A DNA stretch of 64,000 nucleotides from an uncultured Alphaproteobacteria bacterium (GTDB taxonomy: Bacteria; Pseudomonadota; Alphaproteobacteria; HIMB59; GCA-002718135): assembly GCA_902521315.1 (NCBI GenBank), contig CABYRH010000002.1, forward strand, positions 146,076 through 210,075, written 5' to 3'. Shown here piece by piece: positions 1 to 8,638 of the stretch (position 1 is its first letter; each line of letters begins with the position of its first letter). The notes below the pieces were generated by a model, which was given only the letters and a program-made list of their open reading frames with translations, had not been told where the DNA came from and made no database searches. A program made the position numbers and the translations under genes.

Positions 1-775
1 TTAATAAAAAAACAGCTCCAAGAACACCTACCACTGGTTCTAAATACAAAAATAAAGCAGTATATGATTGTCCAATCTTGGGGATAGCAATTAATTGTGA
101 CAAAAGTGCAAAGCTATAACATACGGAAGGAATTAAAATTAAAAGATAAATATTGATATCAAAATTAAAATTTAAAGAAAAAAATATTTTTAATATTACA
201 AAGAAGAAAAAAGTATTAAAAACATTTATAAAGATATTAATTGGTATTGGTGAAATACCTTTAATAGACATTTTTTGATTTACTATAATCATACTAGTTG
301 ATCCCAGTGATGCAAGAAAAGCTAAAAGAATACCTACTATATTTATGACTTTAAAAGATGGTCCTATAACTAAAACAATTCCTAAAAATGTAACAAAAAA
401 GAGAAACTTTACAGTTAATGAAATTTTTTCTTTATCGACGATAATAGAAAATAAAAGAACATATATTGGATAGAGGCAAAAAATAAGAATTGTTAAACTA
501 ACTTCAATAAATATAACTGAAGTCAATAATCCAAGCGTTAATAATATAGAACCCGCTGATATAGATAAAAAGTATATTGGGTTTTTTTTAAAAATTTCTA
601 ATAGATTTTTTTGATAAGGGATAAAAGGTAATATAATGATTGAGGCAACTGCGTAACGTAAAAAAATGGTTAATGCCACAGAAGCACCAGAATTATATGC
701 TATTTTTGTAGTAGGGCCAATTAAGCCAAATAAAATTCCAGCAACTAAAGCAAAAATAACTCCAAATATGAACAT
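1..775 (-). CDS. DMT-superfamily (EamA-type) membrane transporter, 3' end cut off
   Basis: Reading the minus strand from an ATG at 775 gives an open frame of 258 codons that runs off the window, so the C-terminus is missing. The protein begins MFIFGVIFALVAGILFGLIG and is almost wholly hydrophobic, with about eight recognisable membrane segments. The GxxxGLxxP-like start and a late YLEPVVGVLGA stretch are typical of EamA-domain drug/metabolite exporters. Substrate cannot be told from sequence. It is divergent from the ABC ATPase gene, with 65 bases between the starts. The family call is good; the function within the family is unknown. Confidence 0.8.
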   Translation of the reverse strand, partial: MFIFGVIFALVAGILFGLIGPTTKIAYNSGASVALTIFLRYAVASIIILPFIPYQKNLLEIFKKNPIYFLSISAGSILLTLGLLTSVIFIEVSLTILIFCLYPIYVLLFSIIVDKEKISLTVKFLFFVTFLGIVLVIGPSFKVINIVGILLAFLASLGSTSMIIVNQKMSIKGISPIPINIFINVFNTFFFFVILKIFFSLNFNFDINIYLLILIPSVCYSFALLSQLIAIPKIGQSYTALFLYLEPVVGVLGAVFLL

Positions 776-840
776 TTTTTAAATTAACTTTTGACTATTT
801 GTTTTCATGCAGTTATTCAAGCTTCATTACAAAATATATT

Positions 841-1929
841 ATGAATGACACATCTCAAAGTTTCGTTAAATTTGAAAAGATCGATAAAAGTTATGATGGA
901 GAAGTGCTAGTAGTAAAAAACTTAAACCTGGATATTGCTAAGGGTGAGTTTGTAACAATGTTGGGTCCATCAGGATCAGGTAAAACAACAACTTTGATGA
1001 TGTTAGCTGGTTTTGAAACACCTACAAACGGAGAAATATTTTTAGATACCAAACCAATTAGTAAAATACCGCCCTATGAAAGAGAAATTGGAATGGTTTT
1101 TCAAAATTATGCTCTATTTCCTCATATGACAGTTGAAGAAAATTTATCCTTTCCTTTGGAAGTGAGAAAAATTTCAAAACCTGAAACAAAAGAAAAAGTC
1201 CAAAAAGCATTAGACATGGTTGAACTAGGGAATTTTGGTACAAGATTTCCAGCTCAATTATCTGGAGGTCAGCAGCAAAGAGTAGCTTTAGCAAGAGCAT
1301 TAGTATTTGAACCTCGACTAGTTTTAATGGATGAACCACTTGGAGCTTTAGATAAAAATTTACGTGAACAAATGCAATATGAAATAAAACACATTCACGA
1401 TAGAATTGGAATTACAGTTGTATATGTTACACACGACCAAAGTGAGGCATTGACTATGTCTAACAGAATAGCAGTTTTTAATGATGGAGTAGTTCAACAA
1501 TTATCGACACCAGATATTTTATATGAAAAACCTGAAAATTCATTTGTTGCTAAATTTATTGGAGAAAATAATACTCTTAATGGAATGGTTACAGATATAA
1601 ATGGAGAGACATGTACAGTTGAACTTGATAATGGATTTGGAAAAGTAAAAGCATTAAAAATTAATGTAAACGAAAAAGGTGATAAAACTCAGCTTTCAAT
1701 AAGACCAGAGAGAGTTACTATTGATAGTACCAACCCAGAAGCAAATAATTTTGAAGGCAAGATATTAGAATTAATTTATTTAGGTGACCATATCAGAGCA
1801 AGATTGAACGTTTGTGGCAATGATGAATTCATTGTAAAAGTGCCCAATGAGGGAAGTTTTAGTCACAAAGAAGGAGACTTACTAAATTTAAGCTGGAATC
1901 CTGATGATGTTCGAGCTTTAGATATTTAA
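841..1929 (+). CDS. ABC transporter ATPase, PotA-like (polyamine-type importer)
   Basis: ATP-hydrolysing subunit of an importer. It has a Walker A motif GPSGSGKT near residues 42-49, a signature LSGGQQQRVALARAL, Walker B LVLMDEP and a switch His in VTHDQ. A C-terminal TOBE-type region follows from about residue 270. The ATG at 841 was chosen: an upstream in-frame TTG at 799 would add 14 unconserved residues. Two PotB/PotC-type permeases and a binding protein lie just downstream, so it should energise that importer. There is a 130-base gap before the binding-protein gene, which probably has its own promoter. Polyamine or a related cationic substrate is a family-based guess. Confidence 0.88.
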   Translation: MNDTSQSFVKFEKIDKSYDGEVLVVKNLNLDIAKGEFVTMLGPSGSGKTTTLMMLAGFETPTNGEIFLDTKPISKIPPYEREIGMVFQNYALFPHMTVEENLSFPLEVRKISKPETKEKVQKALDMVELGNFGTRFPAQLSGGQQQRVALARALVFEPRLVLMDEPLGALDKNLREQMQYEIKHIHDRIGITVVYVTHDQSEALTMSNRIAVFNDGVVQQLSTPDILYEKPENSFVAKFIGENNTLNGMVTDINGETCTVELDNGFGKVKALKINVNEKGDKTQLSIRPERVTIDSTNPEANNFEGKILELIYLGDHIRARLNVCGNDEFIVKVPNEGSFSHKEGDLLNLSWNPDDVRALDI

Positions 1930-2021
1930 ATTTTAAATTATCCATACATACAGCCATTTTTTTTTGTTTTTAGTACTTTTTTTTAATTACTCTACATGTT
2001 ATTAAACCATCATTACAGACA

Positions 2022-2035
2022 TAATCTTAAGATTA
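2022..2035. promoter_or_regulatory. Perfect 14-bp palindrome upstream of a binding-protein gene
   Basis: TAATCTTAAGATTA is a perfect inverted repeat ending 24 bases before the ATG at 2060 and 12 bases before its Shine-Dalgarno sequence. It could be an operator, but the surrounding sequence is very AT-rich and such palindromes also arise by chance. No regulator gene is adjacent. Confidence 0.25.
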
Positions 2036-2059
2036 ATTAATTAAAATAGGAGGATATAT

Positions 2060-3163
2060 ATGTCTAAATTTACAAAAGCCTTCTTATTCGCATCTATCAT
2101 TTTTGCGCCATTTGTAGCTAATGCTGTAACTGTTGCTTCATGGGGTGGTGCTTATACAGAAAGTCAAAAGAAAGCATATGCTGACACTTATTCTGACCCA
2201 AGTTCAATTATTTTTGAAAACTATAACGGTGGTTTAGGTGAAACAAGAGCTCAAGTTGAAAGTGGAAACGTGACTTGGGACTTAGTTGATGTACTACCAG
2301 CTGACGCTATTACTGGTTGTGATGAAGGATTATTTGAAGATATTTCAGATGAAATCGCATCAATGGGTGTACCAGGACCTAATGGAGAATCAATTGCAGA
2401 AGATATGGAAAATAATGGATTAAATTACCATTCGGGTTGGGACTGTTGTGTACCACAAATTTTCTGGACTTATGTTGTATTCTACGACCCAGACGCTTTC
2501 CCAGGTGAAAAACCTGATAGTATGGCTGACTTTTTTGATGTGGAAAAATTTCCAGGCAAAAGAGGTATCCACACTTGGGCTGATGGAATTATTCAGAAAG
2601 CTTTAGTTGCAGATGGAGTTGAACCAAATGCAGTACCAACGGTTTTTGCAAATCAAACTGGTGCAATTGATAGAGCTTTTGAAGTAATGGACAAAATTAA
2701 AGATCATGTAGTATTTTGGTCTGCAGGCTCACAACCACTTGAATTAGTAAAAAGTGGTGAAGTTATAATGGCTGTTGCTTATAATGGTCGTGTTGGTGCA
2801 GCTAACCTTGCTGAAGGAGAAAACTTTGAATATATTTGGGAAGGTCAAGTATTAGACCAAGAGTATTTATGTTTAACAACTGGAGCTCCTAACAGAGATG
2901 CTGCTATTGATTTCATGATGCACGCTTCAAGCCCTGAGTCGCAAGCTGAACAGGCAAAATATATTACTTATGGACCAATGAGAGCTTCAGGTATACCAAT
3001 AATTGAAGCAAACGAACCTTGGGGTCCTGGAGGAGTAGATATTATGCCTCACATGCCTAACACTCCTGAGCGTTTAAAAGTTTCTATCGTTAATGATCCA
3101 CAATGGTGGTCAGATAATGGTGCAGAAATTAGTGAACGTTACTCAGCGTGGATGGGTAACTAA
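2060..3163 (+). CDS. Periplasmic substrate-binding protein, polyamine-type (PotD/PotF-like)
   Basis: Periplasmic receptor of the first ABC importer. A signal peptide spans residues 1-22, with cleavage likely after VANA. The mature start VASWGGAYTESQ is typical of the family 1 binding proteins that carry polyamines and related solutes (VxNWxxYI / VASWGG type). The length of 367 aa fits. A strong Shine-Dalgarno AGGAGGA at 2048-2054 sets the ATG at 2060. A stem-loop follows 30 bases after the stop, before the permease genes, which would favour excess binding protein over permeases. The ligand is not predictable; polyamine, amino acid derivative or choline-like compounds are all possible. Confidence 0.85.
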   Translation: MSKFTKAFLFASIIFAPFVANAVTVASWGGAYTESQKKAYADTYSDPSSIIFENYNGGLGETRAQVESGNVTWDLVDVLPADAITGCDEGLFEDISDEIASMGVPGPNGESIAEDMENNGLNYHSGWDCCVPQIFWTYVVFYDPDAFPGEKPDSMADFFDVEKFPGKRGIHTWADGIIQKALVADGVEPNAVPTVFANQTGAIDRAFEVMDKIKDHVVFWSAGSQPLELVKSGEVIMAVAYNGRVGAANLAEGENFEYIWEGQVLDQEYLCLTTGAPNRDAAIDFMMHASSPESQAEQAKYITYGPMRASGIPIIEANEPWGPGGVDIMPHMPNTPERLKVSIVNDPQWWSDNGAEISERYSAWMGN

Positions 3164-3193
3164 GGTTGATAATTTAAATTTACTATTTTAAAG

Positions 3194-3219
3194 TAAAGGC
3201 GAGATTTTTCTCGCCTTTA
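3194..3219 (+). terminator. Intercistronic stem-loop after binding-protein gene
   Basis: TAAAGGCGAG (3194-3203) pairs perfectly with CTCGCCTTTA (3210-3219) around a six-base loop, followed by a T-rich stretch. It stands between the binding-protein gene and the first permease gene. It can act as a partial terminator or as a block to 3' mRNA decay, raising binding protein relative to permease. Confidence 0.75.
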
Positions 3220-3226
3220 TTTATTT

Positions 3227-4504
3227 TTGGAGGATTGTATTTCTACTTCTGCATTACTTACAACGGACGGAGTTCCTTTAAAGCAAAGTTTAAAAAAAGC
3301 TGAGCGTAAAAATAAATTAAGAGCTTTCTTATTAGTTTTTCCACTATTACTTTTTATAATCGTTACGTTTGTTATGCCAATTGGCGATATGCTTTTTAGA
3401 AGTGTTGATGATAGTCAAATCAATGGAGTATTTTCAAATACTTTTAATGAATATAAAAAATGGGATAAAGAAAAAGACGTACTCCCACCAGAAGAAGTTT
3501 ATAAAGCTCTTTTTGAAGAACTTGCTTATGGGGAGAAAATACAAATTGGAAGAGCTTTAACTAGGATGAATTATTCAAAATCAGGTTGGAAAAGTCTGAT
3601 TAAGACAACTTCTAGAGAAATTAAAAAAGCTGTAAAAAAAGATGAACTTCCAAATAATTATAAAGAATTTTTAATTAGTGCTAATGATAAATGGGCTGAC
3701 CCAACTTTTTGGTATGCGATGGGGCAAATGGTGAACAATACTACACCTATTTATTATTGGAACGCTCTTGATAGAACTTATGACCAAGATCAAAATGTTG
3801 TCATGCAGGATGAAAAAAGACGAATTTATATAAAAACTTGGATTAAGACCTTAAAAATAAGCGTTTATGTTACAATTTTTTGTTTAATTCTTGGTTTTCC
3901 AGTAGCTCACCTTCTTGCAAATTTACCATTAAGATACAGTAATCTTCTTATGATTTTTGTTTTACTACCATTTTGGACATCACTTTTAGTACGAACTACT
4001 GCTTGGATTGTAATGCTTCAACAAAATGGAGTAATAAATGGAATATTGGTATGGTTAGGTATTTTGAGTGATGATGGTCGATTACAATTAGTTTATAATG
4101 AAACAGGAACTTTAATTGCTATGACACAAATATTGTTACCATTTATGATACTTCCTTTGTATAGTGTGATGAGAGTTATCCCAAAAAGTCATATGAGAGC
4201 AGCACAAAACTTAGGAGCTAAACCTGCCACTGCTTTTTGGAGAGTATATTTACCGCAAACTATACCTGGCATGAGTGCAGGCGGACTACTAGTTTTTGTT
4301 TTAGCAATTGGATATTTTATTACTCCTGAATTAGTAGGAGGTAAAGATGGAAAATTGATTGGTCATTGGATTGCTTATCATCTTAAAACAACATTAAACT
4401 GGGGCTTATGTGCCGCTTTAGGTGCAATTCTTCTTGGTGTAATGCTAATATTTTATTGGCTATATAATAAAATAGTTGGCATAGACAATATTAAGTTAGG
4501 ATAA
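3227..4504 (+). CDS. ABC permease, PotB-like
   Basis: Inner-membrane channel subunit of the polyamine-type importer. One membrane helix lies near residues 31-55. A hydrophilic insert of about 150 residues follows, then five more helices and the coupling motif RAAQNLGAKPATAFWRVYLP, which contacts the ATPase. The start is unclear. The coordinates use the only conventional in-frame start (TTG, 3227), but the Shine-Dalgarno GGAGGA at 3229-3234 overlaps it and points instead to an ATT codon at 3239. No in-frame ATG occurs before helix 1. The stop is three bases from the next permease start, so the two are translationally linked. Confidence 0.88.
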   Translation: MEDCISTSALLTTDGVPLKQSLKKAERKNKLRAFLLVFPLLLFIIVTFVMPIGDMLFRSVDDSQINGVFSNTFNEYKKWDKEKDVLPPEEVYKALFEELAYGEKIQIGRALTRMNYSKSGWKSLIKTTSREIKKAVKKDELPNNYKEFLISANDKWADPTFWYAMGQMVNNTTPIYYWNALDRTYDQDQNVVMQDEKRRIYIKTWIKTLKISVYVTIFCLILGFPVAHLLANLPLRYSNLLMIFVLLPFWTSLLVRTTAWIVMLQQNGVINGILVWLGILSDDGRLQLVYNETGTLIAMTQILLPFMILPLYSVMRVIPKSHMRAAQNLGAKPATAFWRVYLPQTIPGMSAGGLLVFVLAIGYFITPELVGGKDGKLIGHWIAYHLKTTLNWGLCAALGAILLGVMLIFYWLYNKIVGIDNIKLG

Positions 4505-4507
4505 TTA

Positions 4508-5404
4508 ATGCCACTACCAAGTTACGCAACTCCAGTACAAAGAACTTACTACTACGCCTATTTATTTTTTTGTGCTGTAGTTTTCTTTTTTTTAATTGCA
4601 CCTTTATTTGCTATTATTCCAATATCTTTTAGCGTTTCACCATTTATGGTTTTTACAGAAGGAATGCTTGCTTGGCCTCCAGATCCAGAAGCATGGTCTT
4701 TAAGATGGTATAAAAACATGATCGGTGATTGCAGTGCAGACGTTGTTTCTTCGACAGTACCTTGCTCTAAGAAATGGATGATTGGTACGGTAAATAGTTT
4801 TTATATAGGAATTATCGCAACGATTATTGCTACAACTTTGGGAACATTAGCTGCATTAGGATTAAGTAGGCCACACATGCCATACAAAGGTTTGATAATG
4901 GCAATCTTAATTTCACCAATGATCGTTCCACTAATTATAACAGCTGCAGGAATGTTCTTCTTTTATGCAAGAATAAATCTTGTTTATACTTTCACAGGTG
5001 TAATTCTTGCACACGTCGCTCTTGCTACACCTTTTGTAGTAATCACTGTAACGGCAACATTAGTTGGTTTCGATATGAATATGGTAAAAGCAGCACAAAG
5101 CTTAGGCGCTAAACCAATGAGAACATTTTTTAAAGTCATTATGCCGTTGATTTTACCAGGTATTATATCAGGAGCTTTATTTGCTTTTATTACATCGTTT
5201 GATGAAGTTGTTATAGTTATGTTTATGGCAAGTATTGATCAGTTAACTATTCCAAAACAAATGTGGGCCGGAATCAGACAAGAAATTAGCCCTGTTATTT
5301 TATGTATGGCAACTTGTTTAGTTCTACTCTCTATATTCCTATTAACTACAGTTGAGTTACTTAGAAGAAGGTCTGAAAAACTCAGAGGTATTAAAGCTCG
5401 ATAG
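4508..5404 (+). CDS. ABC permease, PotC-like
   Basis: Second channel subunit of the polyamine-type importer, 298 aa with about six membrane helices. The ATPase-coupling loop is visible as VKAAQSLGAKPMRTFFKVIM. A short soluble loop with paired cysteines (around residues 75-88) follows helix 1, as often seen in PotC/PotI relatives. It is preceded by its partner permease with a three-base gap. It is followed, four bases after the stop, by an FAD oxidoreductase gene that reads in another frame and so probably acts on the imported compound. Confidence 0.88.
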   Translation: MPLPSYATPVQRTYYYAYLFFCAVVFFFLIAPLFAIIPISFSVSPFMVFTEGMLAWPPDPEAWSLRWYKNMIGDCSADVVSSTVPCSKKWMIGTVNSFYIGIIATIIATTLGTLAALGLSRPHMPYKGLIMAILISPMIVPLIITAAGMFFFYARINLVYTFTGVILAHVALATPFVVITVTATLVGFDMNMVKAAQSLGAKPMRTFFKVIMPLILPGIISGALFAFITSFDEVVIVMFMASIDQLTIPKQMWAGIRQEISPVILCMATCLVLLSIFLLTTVELLRRRSEKLRGIKAR

Positions 5405-5408
5405 AATA

Positions 5409-6638
5409 GTGAAGAACATTGCTGTTATTGGCGCCGGCATTGTAGGAATATGTAGTGCATATTTTTTAAAAAAATCTGGATTTAATGTAACTTTAATTGA
5501 TAAAGAAAAACCAGGTACAATGACAAGTTTTGGTCATGCCTGTAGTTTTGCTGATTATGCAAATGTCCCTGTGAATTATCCAGGATTAATTTGGGATATA
5601 CCTTCAATGTTGCTTAGAAAAGATGGACCATTAGCAATAGATTTATTTTATATTTTAAAGAATTTACCTTGGGCAATAAGTTTTTTAAAAAATTGTAACA
5701 AAGAAAAGGTTAATGAAATTGCAAGTTCGCTCACCAATTTATTAAAACATTCTCAAATATCTTATGATGAAATTTTTCAAGATGTAGATGTTAGTGAATA
5801 TATAAGCCATGAAGAAAATCTTTATCTATTTGATTCTAAAAAATCATTCGAAGATAATGAGTATGCAAATGTCATAAGGAAAAATAATAATGTTAAAGTA
5901 AGAAATTTAAATAAAAATGAAGTTAAAGAATTGGAACCCAATATTGCTGATGTTTATTATGCAGGTCAAATTTTTACAGGATCTAGACATACAACAAATC
6001 CATTAGCTATAAGTAATAAAATTTTTGATAAGTTTTTAGAGTTAGGTGGTATTTATATCAATCAAAATGTAAAAAATATTATAGAGAAAGAAAACAAAAT
6101 AGAATTACGTTTAGAAGACAAAAATTTTTATTTTGATAAAATAATTGTTAGCACTGGAGCTTGGTCAAATCAAATTGCAAATAAATTTGGAGATAAGTTC
6201 CCACTCGATACCGAAAGAGGGTATCATATTTTATTTGATACAAATGAAAAACTTATTAATCGTCCAGTGGCATGGTCTGAATCTGGATTTTATTTGATCC
6301 AAATTCATGATGGTATAAGAGCTGCCGGTACTGTTGAAATTGCTGGATTAAAAAAACCTCCAAATAAAAAACGTCTTGCAATGATTGAAAGACAATCAAG
6401 AAAGGTTTTACCTCAATTACGAGAAGTTAAATCAACATGGATGGGTAGAAGGCCAACTTTACCAGATTCATTACCTGTTATTGGAAAGTCTCAAAACAAC
6501 AATAATGTCATTTATGCATTTGGACATCAACATGTTGGTTGGACATTAGGAGCTGTAACTGGAAAAATTATTGATAGTTTATCAAAAGATCAAGTGCCAA
6601 ATATTGATATTAGCGCTTATGCACCAGATCGATTTTAG
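5409..6638 (+). CDS. FAD-dependent amino-acid/amine oxidoreductase, DadA-like
   Basis: Probably oxidises an amino acid or amine to the imino/oxo form with FAD. The N-terminus AVIGAGIVGICSAYFLKKSG is the dinucleotide-binding fold. Near the C-terminus GHQHVGWTLGAVTGKIID matches the end of D-amino-acid dehydrogenases (DadA), and WMGRRPTLPDSLPVIG is also of that type. A GTG at 5409 was chosen: it starts four bases after the upstream permease stop, while an earlier in-frame start would lie inside the permease gene. Its 3' end interlocks with the convergent aldehyde dehydrogenase gene. The substrate is unknown; linkage to the importer suggests an imported amino compound. Confidence 0.8.
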   Translation: MKNIAVIGAGIVGICSAYFLKKSGFNVTLIDKEKPGTMTSFGHACSFADYANVPVNYPGLIWDIPSMLLRKDGPLAIDLFYILKNLPWAISFLKNCNKEKVNEIASSLTNLLKHSQISYDEIFQDVDVSEYISHEENLYLFDSKKSFEDNEYANVIRKNNNVKVRNLNKNEVKELEPNIADVYYAGQIFTGSRHTTNPLAISNKIFDKFLELGGIYINQNVKNIIEKENKIELRLEDKNFYFDKIIVSTGAWSNQIANKFGDKFPLDTERGYHILFDTNEKLINRPVAWSESGFYLIQIHDGIRAAGTVEIAGLKKPPNKKRLAMIERQSRKVLPQLREVKSTWMGRRPTLPDSLPVIGKSQNNNNVIYAFGHQHVGWTLGAVTGKIIDSLSKDQVPNIDISAYAPDRF

Positions 6639-8068
6639 ACTAAACTAATCCCAACGTTTTTGACTTGAAGGTATGATTTAAGTCCATCTACTCCTTTTTC
6701 GCGGCTATATCCTGATTGTTTATAACCTCCAAAGGGCGTTGCATGATTACCCGTGAACCATTTATTTACATATACTTGACCAGCTTCTAGTTTACTTGCA
6801 GTCCAAGATGCTTTTTTAAGATCTTTTGTAAAAACACCAGCACCTAGTCCATATTCAGTATCATTAGCGATATCAATTGCTTCTTCTTGATCTTCATATT
6901 CAAGAACTGAGAGTACTGGACCAAAAATTTCTTCTCTGGCTACAGTCATACTTTGTTTTACATTGTTTAGAACTGTTGGTTCCATAAAATATCCCTCACG
7001 TTCTAATCTTTTTCCACCATATGCTGCTTCTGCGCCTTCTTGGATTCCTGATCTTGCATAACCTTCAACTTTTTGAAGTTGATTTTCTGATATGACAGGA
7101 GTCAGGTCTGTATCTTTTTCTATACCGGGTCCAATTTTTAAAGATTTACTCATATCAACAAGTTTATCTACTAATTCATCTTTGATTGATTTATGAACTA
7201 CCAATCTAGACATCGCTGTACAAATTTGTCCTGCAACGCTAAATATTCCTGAACGTGCACTTTCTAAAACTTCATTTAGATCTGCGTCAGGGTACACTAT
7301 GCCAGCTGACTTACCACCTAATTCAACTACAGCAGGTATAGCTTTGTCAGCACAAGCATGAAGTATCTTTTTTCCAGTTGCGACTGAACCTGTAAATACT
7401 ACATGATTTACATCTTCATGAGATACAAGATAAGATCCTGCTTCATTTCCATATCCACAAATTATGTTTATTAATCCTTCAGGTACTCCGGCATTTTGTA
7501 TTGCTTTAGCAAAAACTGTTGCTGACAAGGGTGTTAATTCTGCAGTTTTTATAATTGTTGAATTTCCTGTAGCAAAAGAACATGACAGTGATCTTCCAAT
7601 CATTGATAATGGAAAATTCCATGGCACAACATGTGCTGATACACCAAATGGTTCTAAAACTGTGTAATCAAAAACATTTTTTGCAACAGGTATTGTTTTA
7701 CCCTCAAGTTTATCTGTTAAGCCTGCATAATAATCAAACATATCTGCTACATCATTGAATTCTTTAATTGCTGAAGCTATATTTTTTCCATTTTCATAAC
7801 AAAGAAGCTCACCGCCTTCTTTTGAAACCTTTCTTGTCTCTTCTGCAATTTTTCTCATTAGTTTCGCTCTTGAAAGTAAAGGCATATCTACAAGTACTCT
7901 GCTGTTATAAGAATTTTTAGCTGCTTCTACAGCAAGATCAACTTCATTTTTTTTTGCACATGAAATTTCACCAATGATTTTACCATTTGATGGATCATCA
8001 ACCTTTATTGTTTCTTTTGATTCGCTACTAATCCATTTTCCATCAATAAAATTTTTATATTGTTGCAC
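6635..8068 (-). CDS. NAD(P)-dependent aldehyde dehydrogenase
   Basis: Oxidises an aldehyde to the acid. All catalytic parts are visible: the oxyanion Asn in PWNFP near residue 151, the general base Glu249 in VVELGGKSAG and the nucleophile Cys283 in AGQICTAMSRL. The cofactor segment FTGSVATGKKI precedes them. Length 477 aa is standard, and the sequence resembles betaine-aldehyde and gamma-aminobutyraldehyde dehydrogenases. It lies between the DadA-like oxidoreductase and the TRAP genes, so it may oxidise the aldehyde made from an imported amine. It is a clear paralogue of the aldehyde dehydrogenase at 50685-52121. Confidence 0.92.
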   Translation of the reverse strand: MQQYKNFIDGKWISSESKETIKVDDPSNGKIIGEISCAKKNEVDLAVEAAKNSYNSRVLVDMPLLSRAKLMRKIAEETRKVSKEGGELLCYENGKNIASAIKEFNDVADMFDYYAGLTDKLEGKTIPVAKNVFDYTVLEPFGVSAHVVPWNFPLSMIGRSLSCSFATGNSTIIKTAELTPLSATVFAKAIQNAGVPEGLINIICGYGNEAGSYLVSHEDVNHVVFTGSVATGKKILHACADKAIPAVVELGGKSAGIVYPDADLNEVLESARSGIFSVAGQICTAMSRLVVHKSIKDELVDKLVDMSKSLKIGPGIEKDTDLTPVISENQLQKVEGYARSGIQEGAEAAYGGKRLEREGYFMEPTVLNNVKQSMTVAREEIFGPVLSVLEYEDQEEAIDIANDTEYGLGAGVFTKDLKKASWTASKLEAGQVYVNKWFTGNHATPFGGYKQSGYSREKGVDGLKSYLQVKNVGISLV

Positions 8069-8128
8069 TATTGTCTCTTTAAATTTTTTCCTTTTTTCTA
8101 TAATTATCTATAGTAACATAAATTAGAT

Positions 8129-8638
8129 ATGCCAAGTATAATAAAATATTACGTAAAAACCATAGATTTTATAAGTTTGAAAACTGGACGAGCAACTATG
8201 TATTTAGTTTTTGTCATGATGTTTATTTTAATTTTATCTTTTGTTACTAGAAATATTATTAATATTCCGCTTATCTGGATAATTGAAATGGCGCAATTTG
8301 TGATGACAGGTTATTATTTATTAGGGGGCGGATATTCAATGCTTACAGACGATCATGTAAGAATGGATCTTATTTATAGTAAACTTAAAGATAAAACTAA
8401 GGCGCTATTAGATTCTTTAACAAGTGTGTTTTTAATTTTTTATCTTGTTGTTCTTTTAATTGGTTCAATTTCTAGTTTAACTTATACTTTAGAAACTAAT
8501 CAAAGATTATTTACAGCATGGGCACCTTATGTTTGGCCCATCAAATCTATAATGACTTTTGGTATTTTATTAATGCTTCTCCAATCAATTGCAATTTTTT
8601 TCAAGGATATTGCAAAAGTATTAAATAGAGAAATTTGA
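8129..8638 (+). CDS. TRAP transporter small permease (DctQ-type)
   Basis: Small membrane subunit of a tripartite ATP-independent importer driven by a sodium gradient. The protein is 169 aa with four membrane segments. A WIIEMAQFVMTGYYLLGGGY stretch in helix 2 and the short DHVRMDLIY loop are typical of DctQ. The stop overlaps the start of the large permease by one base. Only 60 bases separate it from the divergent aldehyde dehydrogenase; no clear Shine-Dalgarno is present. Confidence 0.88.
   Translation: MPSIIKYYVKTIDFISLKTGRATMYLVFVMMFILILSFVTRNIINIPLIWIIEMAQFVMTGYYLLGGGYSMLTDDHVRMDLIYSKLKDKTKALLDSLTSVFLIFYLVVLLIGSISSLTYTLETNQRLFTAWAPYVWPIKSIMTFGILLMLLQSIAIFFKDIAKVLNREI

Noticed and set aside
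2022-2035. Palindrome TAATCTTAAGATTA as a firm operator
   Set aside because: The surrounding DNA is AT-rich, there is no adjacent regulator, and no second copy was noticed. It is listed only as a low-confidence site.
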